Shown here: positions 21,660-32,900 of the stretch, piece after piece
Layout: each line of letters begins with the position of its first letter
How positions within the stretch are numbered: the first letter of the stretch is position 1
DNA from: Eustoma russellianum
Lineage: Eukaryota; Streptophyta; Magnoliopsida; Gentianales; Gentianaceae
Reading direction: 5' to 3'
Length of the DNA: 64,000 bases
Assembly: GCA_036186865.1 (NCBI GenBank)
Contig: AP025051.1
Location: 24,280,017 to 24,344,016, forward strand
Position numbers and translations under genes: made by a program
Notes under the pieces: generated by a model
The model's database searches: none
Told to the model about the DNA's origin: nothing
What the model saw: only the letters and a program-made list of their open reading frames with translations

Positions 21660-22316
21660 TATAATGAAAATAGAGCTTAAACGTATAAACACACTTAGGA
21701 AGAAGAAGAATTACCGGATGAGATCTGAGGAGGCAAAATATGAGGCAAAATGTGAGGTCTCTAATCACGCGACGCCACGTGTACAAAAGGTTTTTTTAAA
21801 AAAAAGAAAAAAAGTAAATAGCGGGTCCTTTTGTACACGTGGCATCGCGTGATTGGAGACCTCATATTTTGCCTCATATTTTGCCTCCTCAGATCTCATC
21901 CGGAAGAATTACACTTCTATATCATTTACAATGGCCTTAAAGCCTTATATATACAAAGGAACACTCCAACGTCTAGTCAGTCGAAATGACTCTCCAATAG
22001 CTACTTTACTGAATAAAGACCATCGGGTAAAATAATACAAAATCCTCAAGTTGATGATGATTTCATTGTCCTATGACTAATCTATAATTATATACACTAA
22101 CTTGATAAAAATAAACAGAAATACATAGAAAATTAGATGTAAGAACAGGTGTTCTACACTTGAATAAAACTGTTCGATCTAATGCCTTAATGAGGCTGGC
22201 AAATCTTTGGCACGCATGGTTTGATACTTGGCACACTGGGCTTGAGGCTTGGCACGCCAGGTTCATCCTTGTTGTTTTGTTCTGTTTGTTCACCTCGTGA
22301 GGCAAGTATTCCAACA
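21660..22316 (-). repeat. Copia-2 5' LTR with MITE insertion
   Basis: A 657-bp LTR. Without the MITE and its 10-bp target duplication it matches the 455-bp left LTR along its length. Confidence 0.88.
21715..21902. mobile_element. 188-bp hairpin MITE
   Basis: Two 76-nt arms (21715-21790 and 21827-21902) are near-perfect inverted repeats starting CGGATGAGATCTGAGG and ending in its complement. The A-rich loop is 36 nt. Flanking GAAGAATTAC occurs on both sides (21705-21714, 21903-21912), a 10-bp target duplication of Mutator type. It is absent from the other copia-2 LTR, which proves insertion. It has no coding capacity. Confidence 0.92.
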
Positions 22317-22714
22317 CATCCCTGCACTGTATATTACTTCCAAGGATTTCCTTTGCTTGAATGTTGCTGTACCTTTGTTTTAGTCTTCTGGTGTTTATTT
22401 GTTGTTGCTGCTGCTGTTTATTTGTCTTCAAACATATTTTTTTTGGATGTAGTAGACTACGATTACCTTAACTTGAATTACTTCAAGAAAAAAAAATCCG
22501 TCACATCATCATATTTATGAATATGCTTACTGTTGCTTATTTGCTTTTAGGTGGTTAATAATCTATGTTTTCACATAGTAACTTTTGTCATCCATATGAC
22601 GAGGATAACCTATAGTTTACAAAAAAAGATAGTGAAGGTCTAGCGCACTCTAATAATATTCTTCTTGCATATACAAGCGCTTTGTGTGGTCGTATAGCTA
22701 TTTTTTATTTCAAA

Positions 22715-22715
22715 C

Positions 22716-22804
<89 letters not shown>
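22715..22804. repeat. (AAT)30 microsatellite
   Basis: Thirty uninterrupted AAT units over 90 bp. Such a long perfect array is expected to be length-polymorphic. Confidence 0.97.
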
Positions 22805-22806
<2 letters not shown>

Positions 22807-22904
22807 GAACGAGTTTACAACCATGACCCTTGCAAAAAATTCCTGTGAGCTTAACTCAAATTACTAAACATAATTTTATTATAAGTTTTATTTGAACGTT
22901 GTAC

Positions 22905-23240
22905 GAAATGCTATAAAAAGACAGGTGAATTGTTGTTGTTTAGTGATTGTAGGTTGTTTAGTGATTGTAGGTTGCCACCTCCATTCTTGAAGCGCTGCCC
23001 CTATCCCTTCCACTTCTTCCTCTGCCTCTCTCAGCTCTACCTCTTGCTCTTCTTCATCCTCTTCTCCTCTCCTACAGCTTGCCCCTTCCCCTTCTCCGCC
23101 ACCCTAAGCTCCATCTCTTTCTTCTTCTTCGTCTCATCTCTCTCCTTTTCTGTATCTTGCCTCTTTCCCTGTCCCGCCACCCTAAGACTCATCTTTCTCT
23201 TCTTCATATTGTACTTCTTTCACTGGAACCGTCGTGTCAT
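22905..23240 (+). promoter_or_regulatory. Candidate plant promoter with CT-rich leader
   Basis: GCTATAAAAAGAC at about 22910 resembles a plant TATA box. It is followed within 70 bp by a ~260-bp pyrimidine-rich stretch (CTTCTTC, CCTCTCC) like many plant 5' leaders. No coding exon follows before element X at 23556, so the gene is unproven. Confidence 0.25.
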
Positions 23241-23555
23241 CTCCTCCTCTCCTGGAGAGAATCCAACGAACTGGCGGCACAAGGGCATCATGGTAGCGAA
23301 ATCACCGCCTTTTTCACTAACAAACCACATCCTCCTCCGATTCGTGTGAATTTCTGAAGCCTGTCTTTCCCAGACTCTCCTCTTCCATTCCCCCTTTTCT
23401 TTATTTAAAAAAAAAACAGCCACACATTTTCTCTCCATCCAACGCAGATCCACAAACTGGAGAATTTTTAGGCGATTCCAGCAAAGTGGCACAAGGGCGG
23501 TCGGAGAATTTGCAAATTCTATTCTTCATTAGAAAAAAGATCGGGAGAGGAAGGG

Positions 23556-25331
23556 TGTAGCGACCCGTCCTAAGCCCTAGTATTCGGAACGACTCACCCG
23601 TCGTATTTAGCTAAGGAAAATATAAGGCGTCGAAATCGATGCATATACACGTCAACAGCGCGACGCAAATCGATGTCAGCGGAAGTCAAAACCAAACCCC
23701 AAAATCATCATAAACAGTAAATAAAGCACAATGGTCTAAACAACGGAAAATAATACATCATTGAAATGGAAGTATACTGACTAAGTCTCCGATAAATGCA
23801 TAAACTAAAAACCTACAAACTCTAATCCAAACATCAGAAAATCTCCTCAGCCCAGCTAGAAATGACCAGTATCCTCACTCAGTGTCCTCCTCGATGTACA
23901 CTAAATCGCACTCTTGATCATCTGAAAAATGTAAAGAATGGTATGTGCGACACTTTGCCCAGCAAGTAACTTTAACATATTTACCATGAGATCATGCACG
24001 GAGAAACAAGAGTAATAAAATAAATACAATACAGAAAATAACAAGCTTCTCATTCGCAAATGATTTACAATTCTGCCCCTAACATCCAAAAGAAAATAGA
24101 ACAAATAGACCCACAAAGTACGTAACAAAGTCCAATTAAGTACGTAACAAAATCCAATTAGGTACGTAACAAAGTCCAATTAGGGGTTAGTCCAAATCCA
24201 AAATCAATGATGCAATTTTCCAAATATGCAATGCCAAAATGTCCAATGTCAAAGACCCAAATTTCAAAGTCTAAAAGTCCAAAGTTTCCAAATCCGATTT
24301 AGCCGGTCCAATATCCAAAATCTAAATTCGATTACCACTCGGTCCAAATCCAAATGTCAAAGTGTCCAAAATCCAAATGTCAAAGTGTCCAAAATCCAAA
24401 CCCTGTCCCAGACTAGGTCGTTACGTCTATAGCACCAAATATATGCCTTTGCACCCTATCCCAGACTAGGTAGTGACGCTCAGGCCCAAATATGTATACA
24501 GAAGCCCTGTCCCTGACGAGGTAGTTATATATGCAGCAATCCAAAAAGGCATACAAAATCCTTGTCCCTGACGAGGTAGTTACATCTGCAGCACTTGATA
24601 ATCAAAATAGGAATCAATCCGGCTTACCGATATATTTCACGTTGTAGGGGTGAATTTCGAAATATGCACTACACGATGTTCAAAACGATTTTCAATTGTT
24701 CGATAATTTTCCGAATGTGAAAGGTTAGCCAAAATTACAAAGAAAAACCATAATTACCAAAATGACCCAAATTCAAAGATACCAAAGAAATAGTCCAATT
24801 AATTTCCAAAATTATCAAAAATACCAAATAACCCTCTCAGCCCTAGCATCCCAAATGAATTCAGCCAACACAACAAATTATAAGCATCCGAATCTATCAG
24901 ATCACACAAAAATACCACACTGGTTACCATAGCAGGTTTCGGCCATTCAGCATAGATTTTGCATCAATTTCATTTGCTAGGTGAATAAGACATCGTTACA
25001 TATTGAATCCACAAAGAATTTTGCCCAAACAAAAATAGTTCTGACAGAATAAAGTAGATAAGGAGAAAGAAATAAACTAATAAAACCAAATAATTGGAAC
25101 TGTTCATAAAAAAATGTTCTTAAAGATTTTGATACTGGAGCACTATAGGTTAGAATAACGTTTGGAAACAAGTGACTTTCCTATTTTTTTTACTAGAACG
25201 TGTACATACATATATATAAGTATACATATACATACATAAACATACATGCATATACATACATATATATACACAACATATACATACATAAACATACATGCAT
25301 AAACATACATATGTATACACAACATACACAT
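23556..25331 (-). repeat. Element X 3' LTR, first part
   Basis: Aligns with 45568-46942 and 51463-51950 of the right LTR. It contains ~23-bp repeats (GTACGTAACAAAGTCCAATTA, 24112-24185), CCAAAATCCAAATGTC-type repeats (24180-24410), ~65-bp CCTGTCCC..GAC(G)AGGTAG repeats (24400-24600) and a CATA-rich microsatellite (25200-25330). Confidence 0.9.
25314..25331. repeat. LINE target-site duplication, left copy
   Basis: An 18-bp TATACACAACATACACAT, repeated at 41510-41527. The uninterrupted site is preserved in X's right LTR near 51921-51939. Confidence 0.9.
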
Positions 25332-26097
25332 TTTTCTTTAAATAAGGCATATTATATTATTATGAAAAATCTAACTAATGGCGGAGGAAAACCATATTAC
25401 ATAAATTCGTCATATGAAAAAAGCGAGTGCACCGATGTAATGATGGTTATTCGCCAATCATATATGATTTGTCGCATTAAAACCTTGCCAAGTAAAACCA
25501 TCCTTGTGGATAAAACCTTGGCGAAGGAAAAAACGTGCATATTTATATGATTATGGCGTTGAACCTGTAAACTCCACACTGTAAAGCTTAACTGGGCGAA
25601 TGTTTTTACAATATATGCAATGTTGTTCCTCTCCCCTCCGTAAAAGCAATTCGCTGGAACGCATTGTAATGTCTCCAAATGTCCGAGTAAAATATCCTTC
25701 AGCTGCCCTTGGATCCGCCATATGTTGGACTCATTAATTTGTATATGTATCCGGGCATGCCATAGAAATGAAACCATCATTATTACACTGTCGAAATGAA
25801 ATATGAAGCAAAGTAATAGGAGTGTCATGATCGTACCAACGTTGCCTGCATTCATAATGAATACAGACAACAGCAATCCATGGATGATCTTGAATGATGA
25901 ACGCCTGTGTACTGAGATAATGTTGCCGTCTAGTTGATCCTCAGTGAAAACATAACATGTAATGTTAATGTAATATCGCAGAGGATGCATAATAGATAAT
26001 AGATGAAACAAAGGTATGAAGAAAAATGTACCCACGTTGCCTATGTTAGCACAACATAGGCAACGAATATAAAAAAGCGCCAACTCTTTGGGAGACA
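25332..26097 (-). other. LINE 3' untranslated region
   Basis: Sequence after the RNase H stop to the A-rich 3' terminus. A 233-codon open frame (25397-26098) resembles no protein known to me and is probably chance. Confidence 0.65.
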
Positions 26098-26646
26098 CTA
26101 AAACCGCAAATGGGGGACAGAAGAGTCCAGAATAATTGATCCTCGAACTTCACATGGCAGTGCGCATAAGGATGTAAAACACGTTACCCCAATAGATCTT
26201 AATCCATGGCGCGAAAGTGTATGTGCCGCAGTGTTAGTCCCTCGTGGAGAGTAAACCAATGTGGAAGAATTTAGGCATAAAAACTGCATTGTACATCGCA
26301 AATCAGCTGCACATGGTCCCATAAATTTATCTGGAGCTGACAGATGGTGTAGCAGCATCTTACAATCAGTTTCAAGGATGAGATGATCATAATCCCGCAA
26401 ATAGTACATAAGAGCATATTGTAAGGCCATAAGCTTAGCTCTCAAAGGCGTTATAACCGGCAAGTAAAAATAGATTTCCGAGATTAAATCCCCTGTGTGA
26501 TTTCTTAACACCGCTACTCCTGATGCTTGTGTGCTCGCCACCGATTCATCAACATTAAGTTTTAATTTGCCTATTGGAGGAAGCTTCCAACGGACGATTC
26601 TGGGCCTAGCAGAACGAATTGGAGGCGAGAAATGATGCTGTGTCAA
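26098..26646 (-). pseudogene. LINE ORF2 C-terminal RNase H
   Basis: RVT_3-type RNase H found at the C-terminus of plant L1 ORF2. KLPPIGKLKLNVDESV (the usual NVDGA; first Asp kept), GVAVLRNHTGDLI, EAKL-type block as RAKLMALQYAL (Glu changed to Arg), LILETDCKMLLH (Asp kept), then RGTNTAAHTLSRHG. The lost Glu argues against activity. The open frame ends at the ORF2 stop. Confidence 0.85.
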
Positions 26647-26691
26647 GTGTCGGATATGTCTTGAATATTTACGGCCTTGTGATGCGGCACA

Positions 26692-26701
26692 CCAAGTTCA
26701 A
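26692..26701. repeat. MULE target-site duplication, left copy
   Basis: CCAAGTTCAA, repeated at 28074-28083. Ten bases (9 if the outer base belongs to the TIR) is the Mutator range. Confidence 0.9.
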
Positions 26702-28073
26702 GAGTAAAATGCACCTAGCACCCAAACGTTTGTCACAGAATCCACTTAGCATTTAAACGTTCCGAAACCTCACTTGGCATCCAAACGTGGGCAAAATTGA
26801 TTCAATTAACACCAAATTACCGGCTGCGACCTTTGACTTTTTAAATTTAACCGTTGACTCACTTATTTGACATTGAAATACCAATTTTACCCCTGATTTT
26901 AGTTGATTTTACCCCTGCAATACGTACTTCTCTCTCCCCTCTCATTTCCCCTCTCATTTTTCTTGTGCTTTCTCTTGCAATGAATCTTCATTCTCACTCA
27001 CCATATGATCCTCCTCCCTCATTTCCATAACTTTCTTCCAAGTTACCAGCCCGTGAAAATTCTCAGTTGAAACTCCTTCCAAGTTCTGTTGCATCATTTG
27101 ACTCTCTAATCCGACTCTGTTTTCAGGAAAGTCCATCTTAATCATATCAAATGAAGGGATTTCTTTCCTTTGGTGTAGAACCAATCCCTTTTCCTCCATT
27201 TCCTGATCGCATTCGGGTTCTTTGTGTTCCTCCAAATACTGAGTTATCTGTTGAGTGAATGAAGAGCCACATGTCTTTGCTAAGAACTCTAACAGCTTTT
27301 GTGTTTTAGCTTCTCTTTCTCTGATATGCTGTTCAGATTGATTGATATGAATCTCAGAATCAATGATGATCTGCCTTAAGCTTCCCACTTGCAATTTCAT
27401 CATACCAACATTGCTTCTAAGATTTCGAAGCTCTGCCTCCATTGCAGGCATATCTGTATCATGGGGTTGTTTCTGCACGCGTCTTCTTTTTGTGACTGAT
27501 GCGCGCTGATCTCTTCTAGTGATGTTGATGAGCAAATCTTGTCTCCCAGCTTGAAACCACTGGTTCTCATACTCATACTGCCTCAATCCTATCTTTTTGA
27601 AACCCTTTAAGATCCAATTCACACAACCAAAAGTTTGGTTATTAACCAGAAGATGGCCCCGAAGTCCTTAAAAAAGAACTACCATTGCTAAAAAGCCCAA
27701 AACTAAATGATTACTGGTCATTTTTCAATCCAAAAAGAGATGTCTATATTTGGGGATTATGTGAATTTGTGGGGATTATGTGAATTGAGGACTAATTTAT
27801 GGAGGGGATTATGTGAATTGAGGGCTAATTTATAGAAGAAAACGACCATGGAACTATAGCAGTATAAGGGAGGGAGGTGGATGACGTTGATTTTGAGGGA
27901 AAACTTTATTTGGCGCTAAAATTTGATGAAACCGGCTGCAGCAGGTCAGCAGCCGGTTTCTGGTGTTAATTGAATCAATTTTGCCCACGTTTGGATGCCA
28001 AGTGAGGTTTCGGAACGTTTAAATGCTAAGTGGATTCTGTGACAAACGTTTGAGTGCTAGGTGCATTTTACTC
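26702..28073. mobile_element. Mutator-like element (Pack-MULE) inside the LINE
   Basis: A 1,372-bp element with ~130-bp terminal inverted repeats (26702-26830 and 27943-28073), which start GAGTAAAATGCACCTAGCAC and end in the complement, and a 10-bp target duplication. It has no transposase. Its interior carries a fragment of a heat-shock transcription factor gene on the minus strand, which makes it a Pack-MULE. It sits between the zf-RVT-like and RNase H parts of the LINE. Confidence 0.92.
26954..27604 (-). pseudogene. Captured heat-stress transcription factor exon 2
   Basis: A ~216-residue open segment. It begins at a splice-acceptor-like AAAG|GG with GFKKIGLRQYEYENQWFQAG and continues RQDLLINITRR. 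This matches the second half of the HSF DNA-binding domain (typically GFRKVDPDRWEFANE..FLRGQKHLLKNI). A basic KRRRV and a heptad-like region follow (MEAELRNLRSNVGMMKLQVGS..REREAKTQKLLEFLAK), like the HR-A/B oligomerisation domain. Plant HSF genes have an intron exactly before GF, so genomic DNA rather than cDNA was captured. Exon 1 is missing. The absence of stops is notable, but expression is unknown. Confidence 0.75.
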
Positions 28074-28406
28074 CCAAGTTCAAATCTGCTCCCTAGCATG
28101 TTCATACATTTTTATATATGAGAAATGATCATCCCCAAATTTAATAGCCACGTACTCTTTCCAAATCACCTATAATACCAAGGACGGCACAATAACACGT
28201 AATTGGCCCAGCATAGTATGTGAAGAAGACCCACGCCACCAACCAATAAGAAATCCACGTGCAGTCAACGTGCTAGGCATTGGCCCAGCGAATATTATGG
28301 CAATCTGTTTCCATAAAGGCTATACCGCAGGACATCCAAGAAAAGTGTGATTTAAGGTATCCGTGTTTATTTTGCAGAAGACACATTGAGTTGGATGAAT
28401 ATTTTG

Positions 28407-28736
28407 CTACATTTGTAAAGTATCAGGAAGTGGTAGCGCCTGCATCCATAATCGCCAAAGAAATAGGCAACCACCCAAAGGCAAACTAGGCCACCATAAA
28501 TACCTCGAAAGAGCAAAAGGTGTGATGGTATCCGAAATCAGCAGCTTGTATGCGTTTTTGATTGAAAATTGTCCATTACTGTCTACAGTCCAAATATGTC
28601 CTTCCGTAGTAGAAGTCACTTGTGTAAGCATATAATCATTAATTCTACAAATACGCTTCCAAGTAGCCGAATCATAAATATGTGAATACATTGTTGCTCC
28701 CTGTCCATACTTTGTCCTACTGTATTGTACCCACAT
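28407..28736 (-). pseudogene. LINE ORF2 zf-RVT-like region
   Basis: Minus-strand segment with HIWTVDSNGQFSIKNAYKLL followed by LWWPSLPLGGCLFLWRLW. These are the SVKSAY and WxxxxPPKIxxFLWR-type blocks seen after RT in plant L1 elements. Confidence 0.8.
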
Positions 28737-28784
28737 TGATGATGAATGATGATAGTTCCACCATAATTTGCAATCATAGGCTTG

Positions 28785-30265
28785 CTAAAGATGAGATAAA
28801 TTACGAACATCTAAGCCGACAAGTTCTTTTGGCCCAGAGACCATTTTCCATGATTTCCAATGATGGCCACCATTCCATAAAAATTGCGACATTTTTCGAT
28901 TTACAACATCAACTACACTCTTTGACAAGCGCGAACTAGATATAATATGGAGCGGGATAGAACATAATACATGCTGAATTAATATTAATCGGCCTTCCAT
29001 AGATAATAGTCTAGACGACCAAGCATTTATAGTAGTATCAAAATGATTCACCAAATTCGTACAATATGAAGCACGATTTGTTGATACTCTGGCTCCAGAA
29101 ACTGAGGCACCCACCACCACTTGGCTTTTTTGCAAATTTACTAACTGTCCCGAAACACTCTAATATGTATCTAAAAATTTCCGAAATTGCTGCATGTTTC
29201 GAAGCGAGCCATTTAAGAAAATTACAAGATCAACTGCAAATCTCAAATGCGATACTCTAGGCACTCTGCCTGCTTGAAATCCATGGATTTTTCCTTCTGC
29301 CATTAAGGCATTCAGGCCTCGAGAAAATTCTTCAGAAGCTAGTATAAATAAAAGTGGAGATAAAGGATCACCCTGTTTAACCCCACGTGAGATTTCGAAA
29401 AAACCTGCTGGTTTCCCATTTATTAAAATTGAGCATCGTGTGACAGCCAAATTGTTTATAATAAGCCTCAGCATCCGTGGATGAAAGCCAAATTTAGTCA
29501 CGATCTTCTCTAAATATGTCCAACAGACCCGATCAAAAGCTTTTGCCATGTCTAACTTGATAAGGACATGACCCCCACGAGTCGGCCTATCCAGTATATG
29601 AACCATTTCCTGAGCCAATAAAATTTGCTCTGTAATATCCCTTCCCTTCATAAACCCTGCTTGTTTTGGAGATATAACTTTCGGCAACAAAGAGGAAAAT
29701 CTTGTGGCTATGAGTCTAGTGATCACCTTGGCCAATAAATTAGTCAAACAAATAGGGCGATATTCAGAAAAAGTTGTTGGACTTGTTACCTTGGGTATGA
29801 GAGTAATAAGCACCGCAGCCACTTGACCCGGTGGTCTAATACCGATAAAGAACTCCTGAACTGCTTTAAGTACATCCATAGATATCACCTCCCAAAAACA
29901 ACGATAAAATGACCTAGGAAATCAATCAAGACCAGCGGCACTAGTGGTGCTCAAATCCCACACTGCCTTTTTTACCTCCTGCAACTCATGCATAGAAAGA
30001 AGCGCCAGATTATCCTCATCCCTAACTAAACGCGGAATATGTTGCAAGATAGAAGAATGATTTTCAGTTGGGGCCCTGTAAATAATGCTTGAAAATAACG
30101 AATTGCTTCATTCTCAATATCTTGCTGCTCCTCACAAATGACGCCATCATCACGTTTTATCTGGCGTATTGCCTGCTTTCGTCGCTTCTCCTTCACGAAT
30201 TGATGGAAAACTTTTGTATTTGCATCCCCCTCCCTCATCCATTTCACATTGCTTTTTGTTTCCAA
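28785..30265 (-). pseudogene. LINE ORF2 reverse transcriptase
   Basis: L1-type RT used for target-primed reverse transcription. It has METKSNVKWMREGDANTKVFH, then RPICLTNLLAKVITRLIATR, ISPKQAGFMKGRDITEQILL, KLDMAKAFDRVCW (first catalytic Asp), SRGVKQGDPLSPLLFILASEE and, at the catalytic box, FAVDLVIF where FADD is expected. One of the two Asp is replaced by Val. Stops and shifts occur near 29890-30020 and at 29160. The part at 28785-29135 is the RT thumb (SSRLLSMEGRLILIQHVL). Confidence 0.9.
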
Positions 30266-30529
30266 AATGCCAATGCTCGTGATTGAGCAAGTTTCAATTG
30301 CGTCATGCTTAGATGATATGCCGCCCTGGTATCATCCGATGGGGAAGAATCATATACTTGTTCACATCTAGTTGTCTCAGCCTCTGCCAGTTCCAATGCA
30401 TCAAAAATATTCCCAACAATATCTCTGTTCCATTGTCTCAAATGCTTTTTCAAATTGCTGAGCTTATCGTAAAAACCACGCATACCCCCTACTGTAGGAA
30501 AAGAGCGCCAATGATGTAGCACGAAACTG

Positions 30530-31276
30530 TCAAAATCGGGGTGTTGTCCAAACATCTAAATATCTGAAAGAAGCAGTTGAATTGGGCACTGCCGCAGAAC
30601 ACTCGAGAAAAATAGGGGAATGGTCTGATGTCGCATGATTTAAATGTTGAACCTGAACAACCTCAAATAAGTCCAAACAAAATGACGTACAAAGATATCT
30701 ATCAAGGCGACGCCATACTTGACCCAATCCACGTCCATCGCTCCATGTAAATGGTGACCCTTGATAATCAATTGATTGTAGAGCGGTAGTAGCAACAAAA
30801 TCATTAAAATCTTGTAACGTCCGAATGGAAGGTGAAGAACGACCTTTATGTTCAGCAAGTGTCAGAAACGTATTAAAATCTCCACCAATCAAGCAGGGAA
30901 GATCCGAAGTCAAATGGAATTATGTGAGATCCTCCCATAATTGACGTCTTGCCACAACAGTGTGTAGCCCATAAACAAAGGTACATCAAAATGAATCACC
31001 TGTGGGTAGCCTACGAATACGCAATGAATGATTCTGTTTCCCCTGCCTTTGAGATTCCACTTGAAAGAAAGAATCTCTCCACAAGACCCAAACAGAGTCA
31101 TTAGTCACTGATAAGGCATGTGAAAATCCCAGCTTTAAACGATATGACATTAACAAATTGGGCCGGGTCTTAGGTTCAATAACCACTAGCAAATGTAATT
31201 GACGATGACGAACTAATGATGTTAAACGATTCAAAGAGGTTCTAATACCTTGAATATTCCAGACTAAAAGCTTCAT
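30530..31276 (-). pseudogene. LINE ORF2 apurinic-like endonuclease
   Basis: ORF2 starts at ATG 31276 with MKLLVWNIQGIRTSLN and has LLVVIEPK (metal-binding Glu). After a frameshift near 30950 it has CLIGGDFNTFLT (GDFN), FTWSDGRG, RRLDRYL and ATSDHSPIFL (catalytic SDH). This domain nicks target DNA. Its ATG overlaps the ORF1 stop in an ATGA quartet. Confidence 0.9.
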
Positions 31277-32278
31277 TGATCAGATAATATGTCAAAAGAA
31301 TTTGAGAGAGCAGCACGTGAGCGGGTACACGGTGGAGAATTCAGAACGGTGGCTCTATGTGTGCACCGCAATAATCTAGGCGGCACTTCGAATTGGCCAG
31401 CATTTTCTGATCCCGTTGGAGTTTCAGGATTATTGTTACATTGAGCATCTGTTTCACAATGTGCATAATGAATATGAATTGCTTGAACTATATCCATCAC
31501 ACGATTGACGAAGACTTCCTCTGTATTAGCATTAAGCATCGGGTCATGATGTGAGATATCAATATCACCATTCGACATCGAAAATTCATTAGTGTTTCCA
31601 GGCAAATCAATCAAAATACTATCATCTACACCCTTTAATCTGGACAAATCCTGTATATTAGACACCACAGTATTAGCCATTTCAGGCGTTTGTAAAACCA
31701 AATGAGCAGTCATATCCTCAACGCCCTTAGGAAGATGTTTCGGGGCAGCATCATGAACTGAGTTTGAAACAGGGTGCTCTGTCGCGGAAGGCTTTTTGGG
31801 TGTCCACCTCTGTTTTTGCTGTATTTCTTCCCGGGTGAAACAGATGGTGCCTGCGCAGCGCCCGCAGTTTCTTCCTTTCCACAAAAATTTGATTTGTGTC
31901 CCAGCCGTGAACAAACATTGCAATACTTGGGCAAATCCTCATAGACAAAAGGCTGTGGAATACAGCGAGCAGCCGCTTGAATAAAAATACGTGCAGGCAG
32001 TTCTTGTGACACATCAAGCTCAATACACAATCTGGCCACTGACGGCCGCAGACATTCAGTGGTGGCCATGTCTAATTTCATTGGCGTCCCTAGCATACGG
32101 CCTATTTGAAACAAAGCTTCACGTTGATGAAAATGAATTGGCAGTCCAGGAAAAGTGACCCATACCGGAACAATTGGAACGTCAACCTTTGGATCATATT
32201 CAGGGGTCCATTTGGTTACTCTCATATATTTGCCAGAAATATTCCAACTATGACAAGCAAAACATCGTAAATAATCTT
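31273..32278 (-). pseudogene. LINE ORF1, main part
   Basis: Minus strand. MRVTKWTPEYDPKVDVPIVPVWVTFPGLPIHFH and the lines after it are the DUF4283-type nucleic-acid-binding domain of plant L1 ORF1. It ends in the knuckle YCNVCSRLGHKSNFCGKE (zf-CCHC_4 type). A 1-base shift near 31830 leads into the variable C-terminus, which ends at 31273. Its first ~100 codons lie at 41024-41328, cut off by Gypsy B. Confidence 0.88.
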
Positions 32279-32283
32279 GTTCC
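32279..32283. repeat. Gypsy B target-site duplication, left copy
   Basis: GTTCC, repeated at 41019-41023. Confidence 0.95.
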
Positions 32284-32900
32284 TGTTATGGCCGGATATA
32301 AAAAAAAAAAGAGGAAAAGAAAATTTAAATTATGAAATTAATCAATCCTATCCTAACCAATTTCATTTTACCTTTTTATTTCACTTAATTTCCTCTACCC
32401 TAAATTCCATACTTATCTTCCTCTCATTTCTCTCCTTAAAATCACATTACCCTAATCCTCCTTCCCTCTCTTACCCCAATTCGACAGCCTCCTCTCCCTC
32501 TCCCCCATCAACAATTTTCGGCCACAACAAGAAGAAAAAAGAAGGATCTTTGATCCAAGGTTCAAAAGAAGGAAGATCACACCGCCAACGCCATCACACT
32601 CTCGTAAACCGATCAACTCTCGCTAGGAATCGAGGTAGGTGCATACTATTTATTCCCTCAAAACGGTATGAAGTCTTGCATAGTCAAAATGGTATTTTTA
32701 CGTGTTGTTGTTGTTTAATTATTGTACAAGCGTGATCTTGATGATGTGCTTCAACGTGTTTATTTTCCGTTATGTGTTTCTTGATGTCAACGTGATCTTG
32801 TCGATGTATCTTTCGTTGTGGTGATAGGGTATTGATCTGGTTGTAAGGGATTGTTGTATGGATTACAGGAAATTCAGAATAGGGAATTCTGAATTACAGG

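Larger units (their letters stand above)
7563..22316 (-). mobile_element. Copia-2: Ty1/copia element interrupted by Gypsy A
   Basis: Minus-strand copia element with LTRs at 7563-8017 (3') and 21660-22316 (5'). The primer site TGGTATTAGA abuts the right LTR and the purine tract CTTGAGGGGGAG abuts the left. Flanks AATCC (7558-7562) and CATCC (22317-22321) differ by one base and probably are the target duplication. Gypsy A lies inside its pol between RNase H and RT, flanked by CATAC. Without inserts the element is about 5.4 kb. All coding domains are broken by stops or indels. Confidence 0.9.
22317..23550. other. Unassigned sequence, possible host 5' region
   Basis: 1.2 kb with no transposon signature apart from the AAT microsatellite. 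It has a TATA-like box near 22911 and a pyrimidine-rich stretch at about 22975-23240. No ORF is convincing. It is continuous with 52866 onward if X is removed, and with 7557 if copia-2 is removed. Confidence 0.5.

Noticed and set aside
22930..23357. Leu/Phe/Pro-rich plus-strand ORFs as a membrane protein
   Set aside because: Frames are open because of the CT-rich stretch; two frames give equally hydrophobic sequences and neither has a matching domain.
25143..25350. Tyr/Val/Met/Cys-rich open frames over the CATA-rich repeat
   Set aside because: Pure microsatellite translation; the same happens at 51764-52027 in the other LTR copy.
25397..26098. 233-codon minus-strand frame after the LINE RNase H
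   Set aside because: Lies in the 3' untranslated region of the LINE, with no conserved motif and composition unlike ORF2.
26954..27622. Functional heat-shock factor gene
   Set aside because: Lacks exon 1 with the first half of the DNA-binding domain, lies within MULE inverted repeats inside a dead LINE.
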